Shown here piece after piece: positions 6,434-13,393 of a stretch of DNA of 14,278 nucleotides. The notes under the pieces are model-generated. The model was not told where the DNA came from and did no database searches. It saw nothing but the letters and a program-made list of their open reading frames with translations. The position numbers and the translations under genes are program-made. Source of the stretch: Thermoplasmata archaeon (lineage in GTDB: Archaea > Thermoplasmatota > Thermoplasmata > WALJ01); NCBI GenBank assembly GCA_015522885.1, contig WALJ01000057.1, positions 1 to 14,278 on the forward strand, in the 5' to 3' direction. Position 1 is the stretch's first letter; each line of letters opens with the position of its first letter.

Positions 6434-7132
6434 TCAACTATTTAAGAGTTTTGTTTCGACATCTCCTTTCGTTTTCTTGTTCAAATGGTCGAAGAATTCT
6501 ATCTGCACACCTGCCGGAATCTCCACTATTCCTACCCATGAGCCGTCCTTCTGCCATTCTTCCTTCATTATCTGCCCGTATGCCACCAAGTCTCCGTAGA
6601 CCTTTCCGTAGTTCTCGCCGGAAAGTCTGACAGCCACCCTTATCTTCTCGAATCTTATGGGGATTATCGGCCTGAGAGCATCCAGAACCTTCTGAACCTG
6701 CTGTTCCGCAGGCTTGAATGGGTCTATGTGGACGCGGGCTTCCTCCATGGCCGCCTCTATTCTCTGAGGAGGATGCGGTGCCTTTGTCTGGGGGTCTATT
6801 GCGTTTCTGGCTATCTCCGCAATTATCTTCCTCTTTTTTTCTTCCTGCATCTTTCTTCTCTGCTCAGTTGTCAGTTGAACCTCGCCTTTCAGAATGATGT
6901 GCAGGGCAATCTCGTTTATATCCTCGGTAGCAAAGACCTTTTTTACGGACTCCTCGGATGCTCTGTCTCCCTTTTTCGCATCCCTGAACACCTCTTCCGC
7001 AGCCAGAAATTCCCTTATGTCCTTTACCTCTCCGGAATGGACCTTTTCGACGATGTCCGGGTCCACCAGTATCTCGAAACGCTCCCCATGGGATTCCAGT
7101 CTTGCTATAACGGCATCATCAAGGCTAATCAT
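6434..7132 (-). CDS. sbds: Ribosome maturation protein SBDS (Sdo1 homologue)
   Basis: This 232-residue protein has the usual archaeal SBDS length and three-domain layout. Residues ~1-90 are the N-terminal FYSH domain (FEILVDPDIVEKVHSGEVKD, then VKKVFATEDINEIALHIILK). The middle helical domain includes EQRRKMQEEKKRKIIAEIA and RNAIDPQTKAPHPPQRIEAA, the latter a signature stretch. The C-terminal ferredoxin-like domain begins near IIPIRFEKIRVAV and ends in WVGIVEIPAGVQIEFFDHL. In eukaryotes SBDS with EFL1 releases eIF6 from the 60S subunit; a matching late large-subunit maturation role is assumed in archaea. The ATG is 1 nt after the psmA stop, and the last psmA codons supply the AAGGAGAT ribosome binding site. 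Confidence 0.96.
   Translation of the reverse strand: MISLDDAVIARLESHGERFEILVDPDIVEKVHSGEVKDIREFLAAEEVFRDAKKGDRASEESVKKVFATEDINEIALHIILKGEVQLTTEQRRKMQEEKKRKIIAEIARNAIDPQTKAPHPPQRIEAAMEEARVHIDPFKPAEQQVQKVLDALRPIIPIRFEKIRVAVRLSGENYGKVYGDLVAYGQIMKEEWQKDGSWVGIVEIPAGVQIEFFDHLNKKTKGDVETKLLNS
6438..6446 (-). promoter_or_regulatory. Candidate internal TATA box for rrp4
   Basis: CTTAAATAG on the minus strand, inside the last codons of SBDS, is centred 27 nt before the rrp4 ATG. The distance is that of an archaeal promoter giving a leaderless or near-leaderless mRNA. It is inferred from sequence and spacing only. Confidence 0.4.
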
Positions 7133-7133
7133 C

Positions 7134-7868
7134 TCAATCTCCTTTCAGTTCCGCACCCAGATACTTGGCTATGTTCTTCTTTATCTCCTCGTCGCTCATC
7201 TTCTTGAACTTCCTGCCCTTCTGGACGACACCCATCTCGACGGATATCGGGTTAAGCGGCTCTTCGTTGGCTTTCTGAAGAGCTCTCAGCCCAAGAGAAA
7301 CGGCATCTTCTCTGCCCATGTCCTCTTTGTATTCCGCTTCCAGCATCTCCATGACCGCATCCTTTCCTGCGCCTATGCTCGTGGCTTTGTACGCAAAGAG
7401 AGCGCCGCTGGGGTCCGTTTCAAACAGATGCGGGCCTTTCTCGTCATGACCTGCGATAAGAAGAGCTATCCCGAAGGGTCTGACTCCTCCGTATTGGGTG
7501 TACTGCTGCTTATAATCACATATCTTCTTTGCGAGAGCCTCCACGGGAGTAGGCTCGTCATAGGTGACCCTGTTTATCTGTGCGACAACTCTGGCGTAAT
7601 CAATCATTATCCTCGCATCCGCCACCAGACCGGATGTGGAGATTCCTATGTGCTCGTCCACTTCGTATATCTTCTCGACGGATTCGGCCTCTATTAGCTT
7701 GGAACTCAGCCTTTTATCCGCTATCAGAACCACACCGTCCTTGAATTTAACACCTATGGTTGTGGTACCTCGCGTAACGGCCACCCTTGCATACTCGACC
7801 TGAAAGAGGCGGCCATCCGGGGAGAACACAGTTATAGCTCTGTCATATGCCATTTGACCCGGTTGCAT
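7134..7868 (-). CDS. psmA: 20S proteasome alpha subunit
   Basis: This 244-residue protein forms the outer rings of the archaeal 20S proteasome and its gated entrance, where the PAN ATPase docks. The N-terminus MQPGQMAYDRAITVFSPDGR includes the YDR gate residues and the alpha-type signature running on to LFQVEYARVAV. The core has TSGLVADARIMIDYARV and YTQYGGVRPFGIALLIAG, both near-invariant in alpha subunits. The Thr nucleophile of beta subunits is absent, as expected. It is the first gene of the superoperon. A TATA box lies about 36 nt upstream, and GGTGA 6 nt before ATG 7868 fixes the start. In many archaea RNase P protein genes precede psmA; here a divergent pyrB does. Confidence 0.98.
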   Translation of the reverse strand: MQPGQMAYDRAITVFSPDGRLFQVEYARVAVTRGTTTIGVKFKDGVVLIADKRLSSKLIEAESVEKIYEVDEHIGISTSGLVADARIMIDYARVVAQINRVTYDEPTPVEALAKKICDYKQQYTQYGGVRPFGIALLIAGHDEKGPHLFETDPSGALFAYKATSIGAGKDAVMEMLEAEYKEDMGREDAVSLGLRALQKANEEPLNPISVEMGVVQKGRKFKKMSDEEIKKNIAKYLGAELKGD

Positions 7869-7899
7869 TCAAATTCACCGCTCCGCCATCACACATCCG

Positions 7900-7908
7900 C
7901 ATATAAAG
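7900..7908 (-). promoter_or_regulatory. TATA box of the psmA-led superoperon
   Basis: CTTTATATG on the minus strand, about 36 nt upstream of the psmA ATG. Transcription would start near 7879, giving a very short leader that holds the GGTGA ribosome binding site (7879-7875). Confidence 0.7.
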
Positions 7909-7933
7909 GTTTGCGAAAATGCTTTTATTCTAG

Positions 7934-7941
7934 TATAAAAA
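7934..7941 (+). promoter_or_regulatory. TATA box of pyrB
   Basis: TATAAAAA on the plus strand predicts a start site near G7964 and a leader of about 20 nt. It sits about 30 nt from the psmA TATA box on the other strand, so the two operons diverge from one compact control region. The sequence from 7948 to 7982 is strikingly pyrimidine-rich (29 of 35) and has no ribosome binding site. Confidence 0.65.
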
Positions 7942-7982
7942 TCACAACTCTTATTTACCCTTTGCTCTTACCTGTCTTTTTG

Positions 7983-8921
7983 ATGCACATGCTGAAAATG
8001 AAAGATAGAGATGTGGTCTCCATAGGGGACTTCACGGTGGAGGAAATAGAGGGAATAATGGATTATGCCTCTGAGATGGTTCCCATAGCGAAAGGCGAGA
8101 AAAAGAGCAAGGTCTTGGATGGGAAGATACTTTCAACCCTGTTCTTCGAACCGAGCACCCGTACGAGGCTGAGCTTTGAGAGCGCCATGCTGAGGCTGGG
8201 CGGAGGAGTTCTGGGTTTTGCCGAGCCGAGCGCAACATCAGCGAAGAAGGGCGAGACGCTGGCGGACACAATAAGGATGGCGGAAGCGTACTCCGATGTC
8301 ATCGTTCTCAGGCATCCGAGGGAGGGGGCGGCGAGACTTGCGGCGAAGTTCTCCTCGAAACCCGTGATAAATGCGGGAGACGGAGCGGGACAGCATCCCA
8401 CCCAGACACTCCTTGACCTGTTCACCATAAAGAGCGAGAAAGGGAAGATAGGTGGGATAAATGTGAATCTTATGGGGGACCTGAAATACGGAAGAACGGT
8501 TCATTCTCTGGCCCATGCACTTGCCATGTTCGGTGCGGACCTGACATTCACGGCACCGAAGGAGCTGCAGATGCCGGAGCATGTGGTAAAGAACGTGAAA
8601 TCTCTGGGCGTAAAGCCGAAAATCGAGAGCTCTCTGGAGAAGTCAATATCCGCTGCGGACGTCGTGTATGTGACCAGAATCCAGAAGGAGCGCTTTCCGG
8701 ACCTTGCGGAGTATGAGAAGGTTGCCGGAGCCTACAGAATAGACATGGATGTGCTGGAAAAAGCAAAAAAGGACATGATAATCATGCATCCTCTTCCGAG
8801 GGTTACGGAGATAGCGCCGGAGGTGGATTCCACGCCCCATGCGAAGTACTTCACACAGGCATTTAACGGTGTGCCCGTGAGGATGGCCCTGCTGTCTCTT
8901 GTCCTGGAGGTGAGGGAGTGA
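7983..8921 (+). CDS. pyrB: Aspartate carbamoyltransferase catalytic chain
   Basis: This enzyme condenses carbamoyl phosphate and L-aspartate to N-carbamoyl-L-aspartate, the committed step of pyrimidine synthesis. Counted from ATG 7983 (312 residues), motifs are the carbamoyl-phosphate loop FFEPSTRTRLSFE (Ser58-Thr59-Arg60-Thr61-Arg62), SATSAKKGETL with the mobile-loop Lys88, GAGQHPTQTLLD (His138), DLKYGRTVHS, TRIQKERF (Arg232) and MHPLPR (269-273). All are the residues of an active transcarbamoylase, and the Asp-type loops separate it from ornithine carbamoyltransferase. The start is uncertain: ATGs at 7983, 7989 and 7998 are in frame and none has a ribosome binding site; 7983 is the first after the predicted transcription start. 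The gene overlaps pyrI (GTGA). Confidence 0.96.
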   Translation: MHMLKMKDRDVVSIGDFTVEEIEGIMDYASEMVPIAKGEKKSKVLDGKILSTLFFEPSTRTRLSFESAMLRLGGGVLGFAEPSATSAKKGETLADTIRMAEAYSDVIVLRHPREGAARLAAKFSSKPVINAGDGAGQHPTQTLLDLFTIKSEKGKIGGINVNLMGDLKYGRTVHSLAHALAMFGADLTFTAPKELQMPEHVVKNVKSLGVKPKIESSLEKSISAADVVYVTRIQKERFPDLAEYEKVAGAYRIDMDVLEKAKKDMIIMHPLPRVTEIAPEVDSTPHAKYFTQAFNGVPVRMALLSLVLEVRE

Positions 8922-9391
8922 AGGAATTCCGTATTCAGCCGATAAAGAACGGGACCGTCATAGACCATATAGACAGCGGAAAGGCGCTCAAAGTCATAAA
9001 AATAATGGGCATAGACGAGAATGTTACATCCGTTGTTAGCGTTATAATGCATGTTCCCAGTTCAAAGAAAGACTTCAAGGATATAGTGAAGGTGGAAGAC
9101 AGGGAACTGAATCCGAAGGAGCTGAAGAAGATAGCGCTCATAGCCCCCAACGCAACCATAAACATAATCAGAGATTATGAGGTTGCGAAGAAGACGAAGG
9201 TAAAGCCGCCTGAAAAGGTCAGCGGGATAGTGAGGTGCGCCAATCCGAACTGCATAACAAACGCAAGAACGAGCATGGAGACCTTTGAGCCGGTGGAGCC
9301 GGAATTTACGGTGGAATCCACAAAACCGTTGAGGTTGAGGTGTGTTTACTGCGAGAGAGAGCTTGAAAATCCGGAAGAGCATCTGATATGA
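8918..9391 (+). CDS. pyrI: Aspartate carbamoyltransferase regulatory chain
   Basis: This 157-residue protein is the allosteric partner of PyrB, binding nucleotide effectors (CTP, ATP) in its N-terminal domain and the catalytic chain through a zinc domain. The N-terminal allosteric part begins FRIQPIKNGTVIDHIDSGKA, typical of PyrI. The C-terminal zinc site has Cys107 and Cys112 (CANPNC) and Cys142 and Cys145 (CVYC), the same four-cysteine spacing within pairs as the Escherichia coli subunit. The start is GTG 8918, overlapping the pyrB stop as GTGA with GGAGGTGA upstream, so catalytic and regulatory chains are translationally coupled. Feedback control of the enzyme by nucleotides is therefore expected. 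Confidence 0.96.
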   Translation: MKEFRIQPIKNGTVIDHIDSGKALKVIKIMGIDENVTSVVSVIMHVPSSKKDFKDIVKVEDRELNPKELKKIALIAPNATINIIRDYEVAKKTKVKPPEKVSGIVRCANPNCITNARTSMETFEPVEPEFTVESTKPLRLRCVYCERELENPEEHLI

Positions 9392-10233
9392 AGGCAATAA
9401 TAGTTTCAACCGATGATGCGGCCAGTACGAACATCAGGGACAGACTGCTGGAGACTGAGAAATGGGAGAAGAGCGGCGAATTCATGGGTTTGCCGGCATA
9501 CCGGTGGAAGAATTACACCATGGTGCAGCATTCCGGCCCGCACATCTACGCCGAAGGAATCGACAGGAAGGTGGAGAATTTTCTCGGAGAAACGCCCGAA
9601 GTTCTGATTTTCGCATCGAAGCACAAAAGCGAATCGGGCAGAAAGGCTCTGACGGCGCATCCTGTAGGCAATTACGGAAAGGCGGAATTTGGGGGTGAAG
9701 AGCGCAGGCTTTCGAGCACATCACCGCGCCTCATGGCCGAAGCCCTCAGGAAGATAAAGCGTCTCAATACGCTCGATGAGTTTTCCGTTTCCTACGAGGT
9801 TACGCACCACGGCCCGTATCTTGACATACCTGCGTTTTTCATAGAAATAGGCAGCAAAGAGGAGGAATGGAGGAACAGAAGAGCCGGAGAGATTATCGCG
9901 GAGGTATTGCTGGAACTCGAGGGATTCAGGGAAAAAGAGGGGGCGGTTGCCATAGGAATAGGAGGGGGACATTACGCCCCGAGATTCACGGACTTGGCAC
10001 TTGAAAGGAAGGTGAGTTTCGGGCACATGGCACCCGGATACGCGGTTCGGAATCTGGACGAGGAGATGCTTGGGCAGATGGTCTCTAAGAGCGGAGCGAA
10101 GTACGTGTATTTTCACAAAGTGGGTCTTAAGAGGTCGGAAATAAGCAAATTCACCGAGATTCTCGAGAACATCGGTGTGGAAAGGATTAGGAGCAAAGAT
10201 TTCGATAAAATATACATCAAAAGAGATAATTGA
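9388..10233 (+). CDS. dtdA: D-aminoacyl-tRNA deacylase (archaeal DtdA type)
   Basis: This 281-residue protein belongs to the archaeal/plant D-aminoacyl-tRNA deacylase family (DtdA/DTD2, GEK1-like), a metal-dependent enzyme that frees tRNA from wrongly attached D-amino acids. Characteristic segments are ASKHKSESGRKALTAHPVGN (residues ~76-95), SYEVTHHGPYLDIPAFFIEI, the glycine-rich AIGIGGGHYAPRFTD and SFGHMAPGYAV. The histidines of these loops are likely catalytic or metal ligands. The start ATG (9388) overlaps the pyrI stop in ATGA, so it is cotranscribed with pyrBI; there is no obvious metabolic link to pyrimidine synthesis. It is unrelated in sequence to bacterial Dtd. Confidence 0.93.
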   Translation: MKAIIVSTDDAASTNIRDRLLETEKWEKSGEFMGLPAYRWKNYTMVQHSGPHIYAEGIDRKVENFLGETPEVLIFASKHKSESGRKALTAHPVGNYGKAEFGGEERRLSSTSPRLMAEALRKIKRLNTLDEFSVSYEVTHHGPYLDIPAFFIEIGSKEEEWRNRRAGEIIAEVLLELEGFREKEGAVAIGIGGGHYAPRFTDLALERKVSFGHMAPGYAVRNLDEEMLGQMVSKSGAKYVYFHKVGLKRSEISKFTEILENIGVERIRSKDFDKIYIKRDN

Positions 10234-10245
10234 CTATTCTAGAAA

Positions 10246-10256
10246 AGTTTAAATAA
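10246..10256 (+). promoter_or_regulatory. TATA box of the STAND regulator gene
   Basis: AGTTTAAATAA preceded by a purine-rich GAAA element (BRE-like), centred about 32 nt before the ATG at 10284. The predicted start site is near 10277-10280, so the leader is only a few bases. The gap between dtdA and this gene (50 nt) contains nothing else. Confidence 0.55.
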
Positions 10257-10283
10257 TACGGGTGAAAGATATACTGAGATGGC

Positions 10284-12800
10284 ATGAGCTCGCTTACAGT
10301 CCAAGACAAGATTCTCCTTCACCTGTCAAAGTACAGGGCATACAGAGAAAAAATAGCCGTGCCAACGGCAATAACGCAGGACGGCATAGCGGATGCGATA
10401 GGTATCAAGAGGCCGCATGTATCTGTGGAGATAAAAAGGATGATGAAAAAAGGGCTGATAGAGGAGTTCAAGGCACATGCCGGAGGGACCAAGAGGAGAA
10501 AAGCGTATTTTACAACGGCTCTGGGTATGGAAAAAGTGAACAACATCGAAGAATGGATAAGAAAGAGAAGGGTGATTCTCGATATGGATGAGGATGAGCG
10601 GGAGGTCAACGGCGAAGAAGCTGTTACCTATCTCTCGGGTTATATGGGACTGCCTTACTGCATAGCGGCAGAGATAGTGGCGGAGTCCCATAAGATCTCC
10701 CCCGAACTCATCACCGAAAGAAAGGAGAAACGGGAAAAGACCATCTATTCTTCGCCTATTCCGGAGGTTTCGGAGATTTTCGGAAGGGAAAAAGAAACGG
10801 ATCTCATGGAAAGGTGGTACAAAAGAAAGAGTACCACACTCGCTATCGTTGGAACCGCAGGTATAGGAAAGACATCGCTTGCGGCCTCCTTCGTTTCCCG
10901 ATTGAGGAGCCCCGTATTCTGGCAGGAAATAGAGGAGTGGGAGACCGTGAGAGGCATAATGGAATCTCTTTCGGATTTTCTCACCAAAAATGGAAGAAAC
11001 GAGCTTATGAAGTATCTCTCCGGCAGAGACATCGACCTTGGCCTCGTAGCGAAGATAATACAGAATATAGATGATAAACAGATATGGATATTCGACAACT
11101 ATCAGAAGGCATCGGAAGATGTGAAAAAGATATTCGGCATGCTGAATTCGGTTCTGAAAAAGACCCCTGTCCGCATGATAGTGATAAGCAGGTCCATACC
11201 GGATTTCTACGGCAGAAGAGATGCGATAAAGGGGGATGTGCAGGAGCTGTTTCTCGGAGGAATATCCGAAGATGCGGCCAGAGAATTCCTTGTCTCGAAA
11301 GGTTTGTATGTTTCGGAAGGACATCTCAGGGAGGTTTATTCATTCACCAAAGGGCATCCGCTTACCCTTGAAATGGGAAGCCTGAGCGGTATGAGAAAAG
11401 GTGTTGTTAAGGCATATCTCAACGAGGAGTTTTACAACCGCCTGAAACCTGCCGAGAGGGAGATGCTTTCCAGCATCACGGTGCACAGAAAGGGCGCTCC
11501 TGCAGAGGCGTTTGTAAGGACGGAAAAAGACATAGAAACCCTGAAATCTCTGGTAAAGAAGGGACTGATACATTACGATACGGAAGAGACATATTTCGTA
11601 CACGACATAATACGCGACCTTTTCGCACGGAAACGTGACCAGAAAAAGGACCATATGATGGCATTCGGATACCATTCACTCGCAGAGGACATCGGAGGGA
11701 AGATAGAGGCACTATATCACCTGCTTATGGCCGAGAAGTACGAGATGGCGGAAAGGCTTTCTCTTCGGATTATAGACGAAGCCATATCCAAGGGAAAAGC
11801 CAACGAGATATTGAGTGTTCTCAACCAGAGGGAGTCGGAACATCCCGGTCTGCTGATTTCAAAGGGCGAAGCGCTCCGGGCAACCGGAAATCTAAAGGAA
11901 GCGGAAAAGATACTTAAAAAAGTGCTTAAAACGGAAGGAGCGAGAGTCAGCGCAATGAATGCACTGGCCCGTGTTTACAATGCGGCAGGAGAGCAGGAGA
12001 AAGCGAAGGAAGTCCTCGAAAAAGTGGATAAAATGGAAAAGTCGGATGAACTTGCCGCTGAAATGGAATATACCATGGGAATGGTGCTGGACAATACGGA
12101 TGATTATGAACATGCGAAAGAACACCTGAAAAAGGCCGTAGAACTCTATGAAAAAATAGGTGATGCGGAGAAAAAAGCACGCGCCGAGTCGGAACTGGCC
12201 AAGGTGTTTGCCAGAAACGAAGACATAAACGCAGCTGTGAAAATCCTCGAAAGGCTCGTAGGGTTTTTCGAAGAAAGGGAAGAATACAGGCTTATGGGGG
12301 TTAACTACCACAATCTCGCCATATATCAGTCGTATCTCGGTCTCAGAGAAAAAGCGAGGGAGAGTTTCGAGAAAGCCACCCTGTATGCGGAGATATCGGG
12401 ACATATGCAGCTCATAGCTTATTCGATGATGAACTCCGCCGATAACTATCTGCGCCTCGGCGACCCGGAAAAGGCGCTCTACATGGCGGAGAAGGCTGAG
12501 AAAATGCTTGAAAAGATAGGAGACAAGAGAGGGCTTGCCATATTAAAGACGGTGATTGCGGGCGCACATCACATCCTCGGGGATGATTTTGAGAAATACT
12601 ACAATGCGGCGGAAAAAGCACTGAAAGAACAGGGCTTGAATCTGGCTCTTGGCGAGATGTATGAGGAGTGGGCCGGAAGATGCAGGGATGTGGATAGAAA
12701 GAGGGAATTATACCGAAAGGCCTTGGAAATATTCCGGGAAACAGACTACACCGCAGGCATTGAAAAATTGGAGAAAGAGATGAATGAAGAGGCATCCTGA
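10284..12800 (+). CDS. Winged-helix / STAND NTPase (NB-ARC-like) / TPR signalling regulator
   Basis: This is an 838-residue cytosolic multidomain protein. Residues ~5-90 are a winged helix-turn-helix (ITQDGIADAIGIKRPHVSVE as the helix-turn-helix, then a basic wing GGTKRRKAYF). Residues ~160-380 form a STAND-class NTPase: FGREKETDLM leader, Walker A GTAGIGKTS (190-198), Walker B IWIFDNY (Asp271), MIVISRS sensor and GHPLTLE (357-363), the GxP-type motif. Residues ~385-450 are a second winged helix ending FVHDIIRDLF, equivalent to the MHD motif of NB-ARC proteins. Residues ~470-830 are tetratricopeptide repeats (for example GDPEKALYMAEKAEKMLEKI). This is a MalT-like switch layout with the DNA-binding domain at the N-terminus. 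The signal and target genes are unknown. It overlaps the methyltransferase gene by 17 nt. Confidence 0.88.
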   Translation: MSSLTVQDKILLHLSKYRAYREKIAVPTAITQDGIADAIGIKRPHVSVEIKRMMKKGLIEEFKAHAGGTKRRKAYFTTALGMEKVNNIEEWIRKRRVILDMDEDEREVNGEEAVTYLSGYMGLPYCIAAEIVAESHKISPELITERKEKREKTIYSSPIPEVSEIFGREKETDLMERWYKRKSTTLAIVGTAGIGKTSLAASFVSRLRSPVFWQEIEEWETVRGIMESLSDFLTKNGRNELMKYLSGRDIDLGLVAKIIQNIDDKQIWIFDNYQKASEDVKKIFGMLNSVLKKTPVRMIVISRSIPDFYGRRDAIKGDVQELFLGGISEDAAREFLVSKGLYVSEGHLREVYSFTKGHPLTLEMGSLSGMRKGVVKAYLNEEFYNRLKPAEREMLSSITVHRKGAPAEAFVRTEKDIETLKSLVKKGLIHYDTEETYFVHDIIRDLFARKRDQKKDHMMAFGYHSLAEDIGGKIEALYHLLMAEKYEMAERLSLRIIDEAISKGKANEILSVLNQRESEHPGLLISKGEALRATGNLKEAEKILKKVLKTEGARVSAMNALARVYNAAGEQEKAKEVLEKVDKMEKSDELAAEMEYTMGMVLDNTDDYEHAKEHLKKAVELYEKIGDAEKKARAESELAKVFARNEDINAAVKILERLVGFFEEREEYRLMGVNYHNLAIYQSYLGLREKARESFEKATLYAEISGHMQLIAYSMMNSADNYLRLGDPEKALYMAEKAEKMLEKIGDKRGLAILKTVIAGAHHILGDDFEKYYNAAEKALKEQGLNLALGEMYEEWAGRCRDVDRKRELYRKALEIFRETDYTAGIEKLEKEMNEEAS

Positions 12801-13353
12801 GATAAGCGAGTGTGAAGGTGTTTACCCTCCGAGGGAAGATTCTTACCTTCTTCTGGAAGCTGCGGAGGTCAGAGAGGGAGACAGACTACTCGACATAGGC
12901 ACGGGTACCGGAATAATTGCGATAGCCGCGGCACTGGAAGGAGCCGCAGTTGCGGCCACCGACATAGACGATAGGGCTCTGAAATGCACCGAAATGAATC
13001 TGAAGAGAAACGGAGTCGAGATAGAGCTCGTAAAAACGGATGTTGCGGAGGGGCTGAAGGAAAAATTCGATGTGATAACATTCAATCCTCCCTATCTGCC
13101 TGAATCGGGAATCGATTACGGTGACATCTCTCTGGCTCTTGAAAGTGAGGACAGGGGATCTGCCTTGATAAAGAGGTTTCTTTCCACCGCTCCACGGCTG
13201 TTGCGGAATGGAGGAAGGGCATATTTTGTAGCATCTTCTCATACGAATCCGCGTTTTCTGGAAAAAATGGGCAAAACATGGAAAATGGCTGAGAAAAGCC
13301 TCTTTTTCGAGAGCTTATATGTATTTATGTATAGGCATCAGAAAGGTTTATAA
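12784..13353 (+). CDS. HemK/Mtq2-type class I methyltransferase
   Basis: This 189-residue S-adenosylmethionine-dependent methyltransferase has the AdoMet-binding motif LLDIGTGTGIIAIAAA (residues ~35-50), acidic ATDIDDRA, and the catalytic FNPPYLP (residues 100-106). NPPY marks amino-methyltransferases of glutamine, asparagine or adenine. The N-terminal VYPPREDSYLLLEA and the short length without a separate N-terminal domain fit the archaeal/eukaryotic Mtq2 group, which methylates the GGQ glutamine of class I release factor as a complex with Trm112. That substrate is inferred; RNA or other proteins remain possible. The ATG lies inside the end of the STAND gene (17-nt overlap), so the two are cotranscribed. 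The last codons overlap the TATA box of the next gene. Confidence 0.88.
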   Translation: MKRHPEISECEGVYPPREDSYLLLEAAEVREGDRLLDIGTGTGIIAIAAALEGAAVAATDIDDRALKCTEMNLKRNGVEIELVKTDVAEGLKEKFDVITFNPPYLPESGIDYGDISLALESEDRGSALIKRFLSTAPRLLRNGGRAYFVASSHTNPRFLEKMGKTWKMAEKSLFFESLYVFMYRHQKGL

Positions 13354-13354
13354 G
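13346..13354 (+). promoter_or_regulatory. TATA box of the roadblock gene
   Basis: GTTTATAAG overlaps the final codons and the TAA stop of the methyltransferase gene. The predicted start is near 13376, giving a leader of about 18 nt with AGAGG 7 nt before the ATG at 13394. Confidence 0.6.
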
Positions 13355-13393
13355 CATATCACGATAGGGGGTAGAACGAACAGAGGCATTGAC

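Noticed and set aside
6894..7697. Long plus-strand open frame of 267 codons opposite SBDS and psmA
   Set aside because: It lies wholly antisense to two strongly conserved genes, has no ribosome binding site or recognisable motif, and its composition is that of a shadow frame.
7854..7982. Longer N-terminus for PyrB starting near 7854
   Set aside because: It would run through both divergent TATA boxes and overlap the psmA start, and no PyrB extends that far.
10326..11324. Minus-strand open frame of 332 codons opposite the STAND gene
   Set aside because: The opposite strand encodes a coherent wHTH-NTPase protein with Walker motifs; this frame is Tyr/His/Phe-rich with no domain, typical of an antisense shadow.
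10284..12800. STAND protein as an antiviral (Avs-like) defence gene
   Set aside because: It has an N-terminal DNA-binding domain and no nuclease, protease or TIR effector, and its neighbours are housekeeping genes with no mobile or defence features.
13319..13393. Longer N-terminus for the roadblock protein
   Set aside because: These codons overlap the methyltransferase end and the promoter; the extra residues do not resemble the domain, and AGAGG favours ATG 13394.
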